From NCBI GenBank assembly GCA_964486685.1, contig CAZAOE010000027.1:1-11749 (forward strand): a DNA stretch of 11,749 nucleotides, in the 5' to 3' direction. The translations under genes and the position numbers were made by a program. Below the pieces are notes generated by a model. The model saw only the letters and a program-made list of their open reading frames with translations. It had not been told where the DNA came from and made no database searches. The first letter of the stretch is position 1. Every line of letters starts with the position of its first letter. The DNA is from JAIOTH01 sp964486685 (GTDB lineage: Bacteria > Patescibacteriota > Patescibacteriia > UBA1558 > S5-K13). This document shows positions 10,750 to 11,749 of the stretch, piece by piece.

Positions 10750-11103
10750 TTAATTATCTTTTTCTGATGTTAATTTGTCTATTTCTTCAACAAACATTTC
10801 TTTTACTCCTTCTATAATCTTACCGTTTTTATCCAAAAGGGGACCCTTAAAATTTTTTAATACTTCAAAAATAAAACCTATTTTCACATTTTCAAAAGGA
10901 CTTCCTTTAGAATTAGTAAGTATCTCCATAATAAACCCTCTCTCCTCTTCTTCTCGTTCTTCTTTTTCTAAAGGTGAAGCTCCCTGATCTTTTGGTTTTT
11001 CTACTCTTTCAAAATGCGTAATTCCCATATTTTTAAAATTAATTATTATATTGTTATCATACGCTAAATTTTGCATTCTTCGTCGCATGAAGGGCTGTGC
11101 CAC
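10750..11103 (-). CDS. Small acidic protein of unknown function
   Basis: The longest reading frame is 117 residues and starts with GTG at 11103. That start falls inside the repeat motif TGGCACAGCCC (complement 11092-11102), so the true start is probably a later ATG. M26 (11028) is attractive: a TATAAT (complement 11045-11050) lies just upstream and residues 26-117 (92 aa) hold the recognisable text. The protein has an acidic run (EKEEREEEERG) and an internal duplication: GFIMEILTNSKGSPFEN and GFIFEVLKNFKGPLLDKN align with few gaps. No family was recognised. It is convergent with the M50-like gene. Confidence 0.65.
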   Translation of the reverse strand: MAQPFMRRRMQNLAYDNNIIINFKNMGITHFERVEKPKDQGASPLEKEEREEEERGFIMEILTNSKGSPFENVKIGFIFEVLKNFKGPLLDKNGKIIEGVKEMFVEEIDKLTSEKDN

Positions 11104-11199
11104 CCCCCACCTTTAAAAATAAAAGTGTAAAATGGTATAAATAATAAAAATATTTATTTTATATTTGAATTCTAACCACCCCAAGATTTTTAAAAGTGT
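11092..11199. repeat. Two diverged direct repeats near the small-protein and GIY-YIG genes
   Basis: 11100-11128 and 11176-11199 share CCACCCC at the left and AAAAGTGT at the right with an A/T-rich centre, separated by 47 bp. The left copy abuts TGGCACAGCCC (complement 11092-11102), a relative of the end motif of the tRNA hairpins. No function is known. Confidence 0.4.
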
Positions 11200-11478
11200 C
11201 TATTTTTTATCAACTTTACTATTTATTAATTTTTCTTTTTCAATTTTAGACCATCTTTTAATCTGTCTTTCTCTTCTCATGGCTTCAATTCTACTCCTAA
11301 ATTTTTCATAATATATAATTTTTACTGGCCTTCTTTGTCTAGTATATTTTGCCCCTTTCCCTAAATTATGCTTCTTTTCTCTAGAAACTAAATTTTTACA
11401 ATATCCTGTATAAAGTGAGTTATCGTTACATTTAGCTATATAAGTATAAAATAACATAAGAAAATTTAAATAAACCAT
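11200..11478 (-). CDS. GIY-YIG domain protein
   Basis: A small GIY-YIG nuclease-superfamily protein of the short, single-domain type (YhbQ-like). It shows FYTYIAKCNDNSLYTGYC (the two tyrosine-containing motifs), then REKKHNLGKGAKYTRQRRPVK, YYEKF and RRERQIKRW, in the order expected for this family; the catalytic Arg/Glu-type positions appear present. The longest frame has 92 residues, but M8 (11457, MLFYTYIAKC) is the more usual start, because family members begin just before the first tyrosine motif. Function of such proteins is not well settled. Its stop (TAG) is followed by the CCACCCC repeat at 11176-11199. Confidence 0.85.
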   Translation of the reverse strand: MVYLNFLMLFYTYIAKCNDNSLYTGYCKNLVSREKKHNLGKGAKYTRQRRPVKIIYYEKFRSRIEAMRRERQIKRWSKIEKEKLINSKVDKK

Positions 11479-11512
11479 TTGCCCCTCGATTCGTCGCTAT
11501 ACTCCTCACTCT

Positions 11513-11694
11513 CATTCGAGCCTGAACGGCGAGGCCGTCAGGCCTCAGAGCCGAATGGCAGGACACTCGACTCTTATTATAAACAAAATCGGTTGAGGTT
11601 CTGAATTTATGAAGAACCGAAACCATCTCTCGATTCCGATGGTCTCTCAAGACCGAGAGGTGAGCGAAATCTCGCAAAGCGAGATGGAGTCGAA
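11513..11694 (-). repeat. Multi-hairpin region downstream of tRNA-Ala(UGC)
   Basis: In tRNA sense, CATTCGACTC (complement 11687-11696, overlapping the tRNA CCA) pairs with GAGTCGAGTG (complement 11564-11573, one G-U). Inside are ATCTCGC/GCGAGAT with a triloop (11669-11685), GGTCT/AGACC (11641-11654), and GGTT-GA-GGTTCT paired with AGAACC-GA-AACC (11591-11624 on the plus strand). GTGTCCTGCCA (complement 11556-11566) closes the element. A second unit contains GCCTGAACGGC/GCCGTCAGGC (11520-11543) inside CATTCG/CGAATG (11513-11518, 11552-11557). Confidence 0.7.
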
Positions 11695-11749
11695 TGGTGG
11701 ACCTGAAGAGATTCGAACTCTTGACCCCCTGCTTGCAAAGCAGGTGCTC
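11695..11749 (-). tRNA. tRNA-Ala (anticodon UGC), truncated at the window end
   Basis: The 3' part of a tRNA on the minus strand: anticodon stem CCTGC/GCAGG with loop TTTGCAA, anticodon TGC (complement 11735-11737), T arm AAGAG/CTCTT, acceptor CAGGTCC and encoded CCA. U70 matches alanine identity, as in tRNA-Ala(CGC). The 5' acceptor arm lies beyond the window. Together with Ala-CGC, it covers GCN codons. Confidence 0.92.

Noticed and set aside
10775..10987. 70-residue frame opposite the small acidic protein
   Set aside because: A shadow of the minus-strand gene.
11432..11677. 81-residue open frame on the minus strand
   Set aside because: It is made wholly of the hairpin region downstream of tRNA-Ala(UGC).
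1..11749. CRISPR array or transposon
   Set aside because: No regularly spaced repeats with unique spacers and no transposase, integrase or Cas protein were seen.

Overview
The window is AT-rich bacterial DNA that looks like a Patescibacteria (CPR) genome, most likely Parcubacteria-like. The inference rests on small compact genes, sparse Shine-Dalgarno sites, strictly anaerobic ribonucleotide reduction (NrdD/NrdG), many short genes of unknown role, and AT-rich spacers dotted with GC-rich palindromes. Stop usage (TAA, TAG, and a TGA ending nrdG) fits the standard bacterial code. No mobile-element transposase, CRISPR array or rRNA was seen.

Layout. 55-695 (+) holds a Cys-rich, zinc-ribbon-like protein split across two frames at a canonical A_AAA_AAG slippery heptamer. 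762-1679 (+) is a cluster of four tRNA genes (Leu-CAG, Val-CAC, Ala-CGC, Pro-GGG), spaced by hairpins, palindromes and 7-bp periodic spacers. 1749-2897 (+) encodes a secreted protein of unknown function. 2971-6014 (-) holds nrdG and nrdD, separated by a repeat-rich spacer. 6015-6386 is a divergent control region with NrdR boxes, a DnaA box and two good promoters. 6387-7207 (+) is a dksA/traR-like gene coupled to lspA, ended by a bidirectional terminator. 7231-9999 (-) holds an acidic surface-anchored protein, a YraN-family nuclease-like protein, a three-TM protein and a methyltransferase. 10088-10711 (+) is an M50-like membrane metallopeptidase. 10750-11478 (-) holds a small acidic protein and a GIY-YIG protein, followed by a long multi-hairpin region and a truncated tRNA-Ala(UGC) running off the window's right end.

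Function. NrdD makes deoxynucleotides without oxygen after NrdG installs its glycyl radical. Their shared control appears to sit at 6173-6248, where NrdR-type boxes overlap the promoter. LspA matures lipoproteins at the membrane, and the DksA-like protein, if functional, would act on RNA polymerase.

The most unusual content is non-coding. Three related observations stand out. (1) Hairpins begin at the CCA end of four of the five tRNAs and close with a TGGC-NNN-GCCA-like motif. (2) Two 41-nt hairpins share architecture and show four compensatory base-pair changes. (3) Spacers built of degenerate 7-bp units occur widely, and two 20-bp palindromes lie exactly between such units. These may be parts of one undescribed repeat system, but that is inference from a single window.
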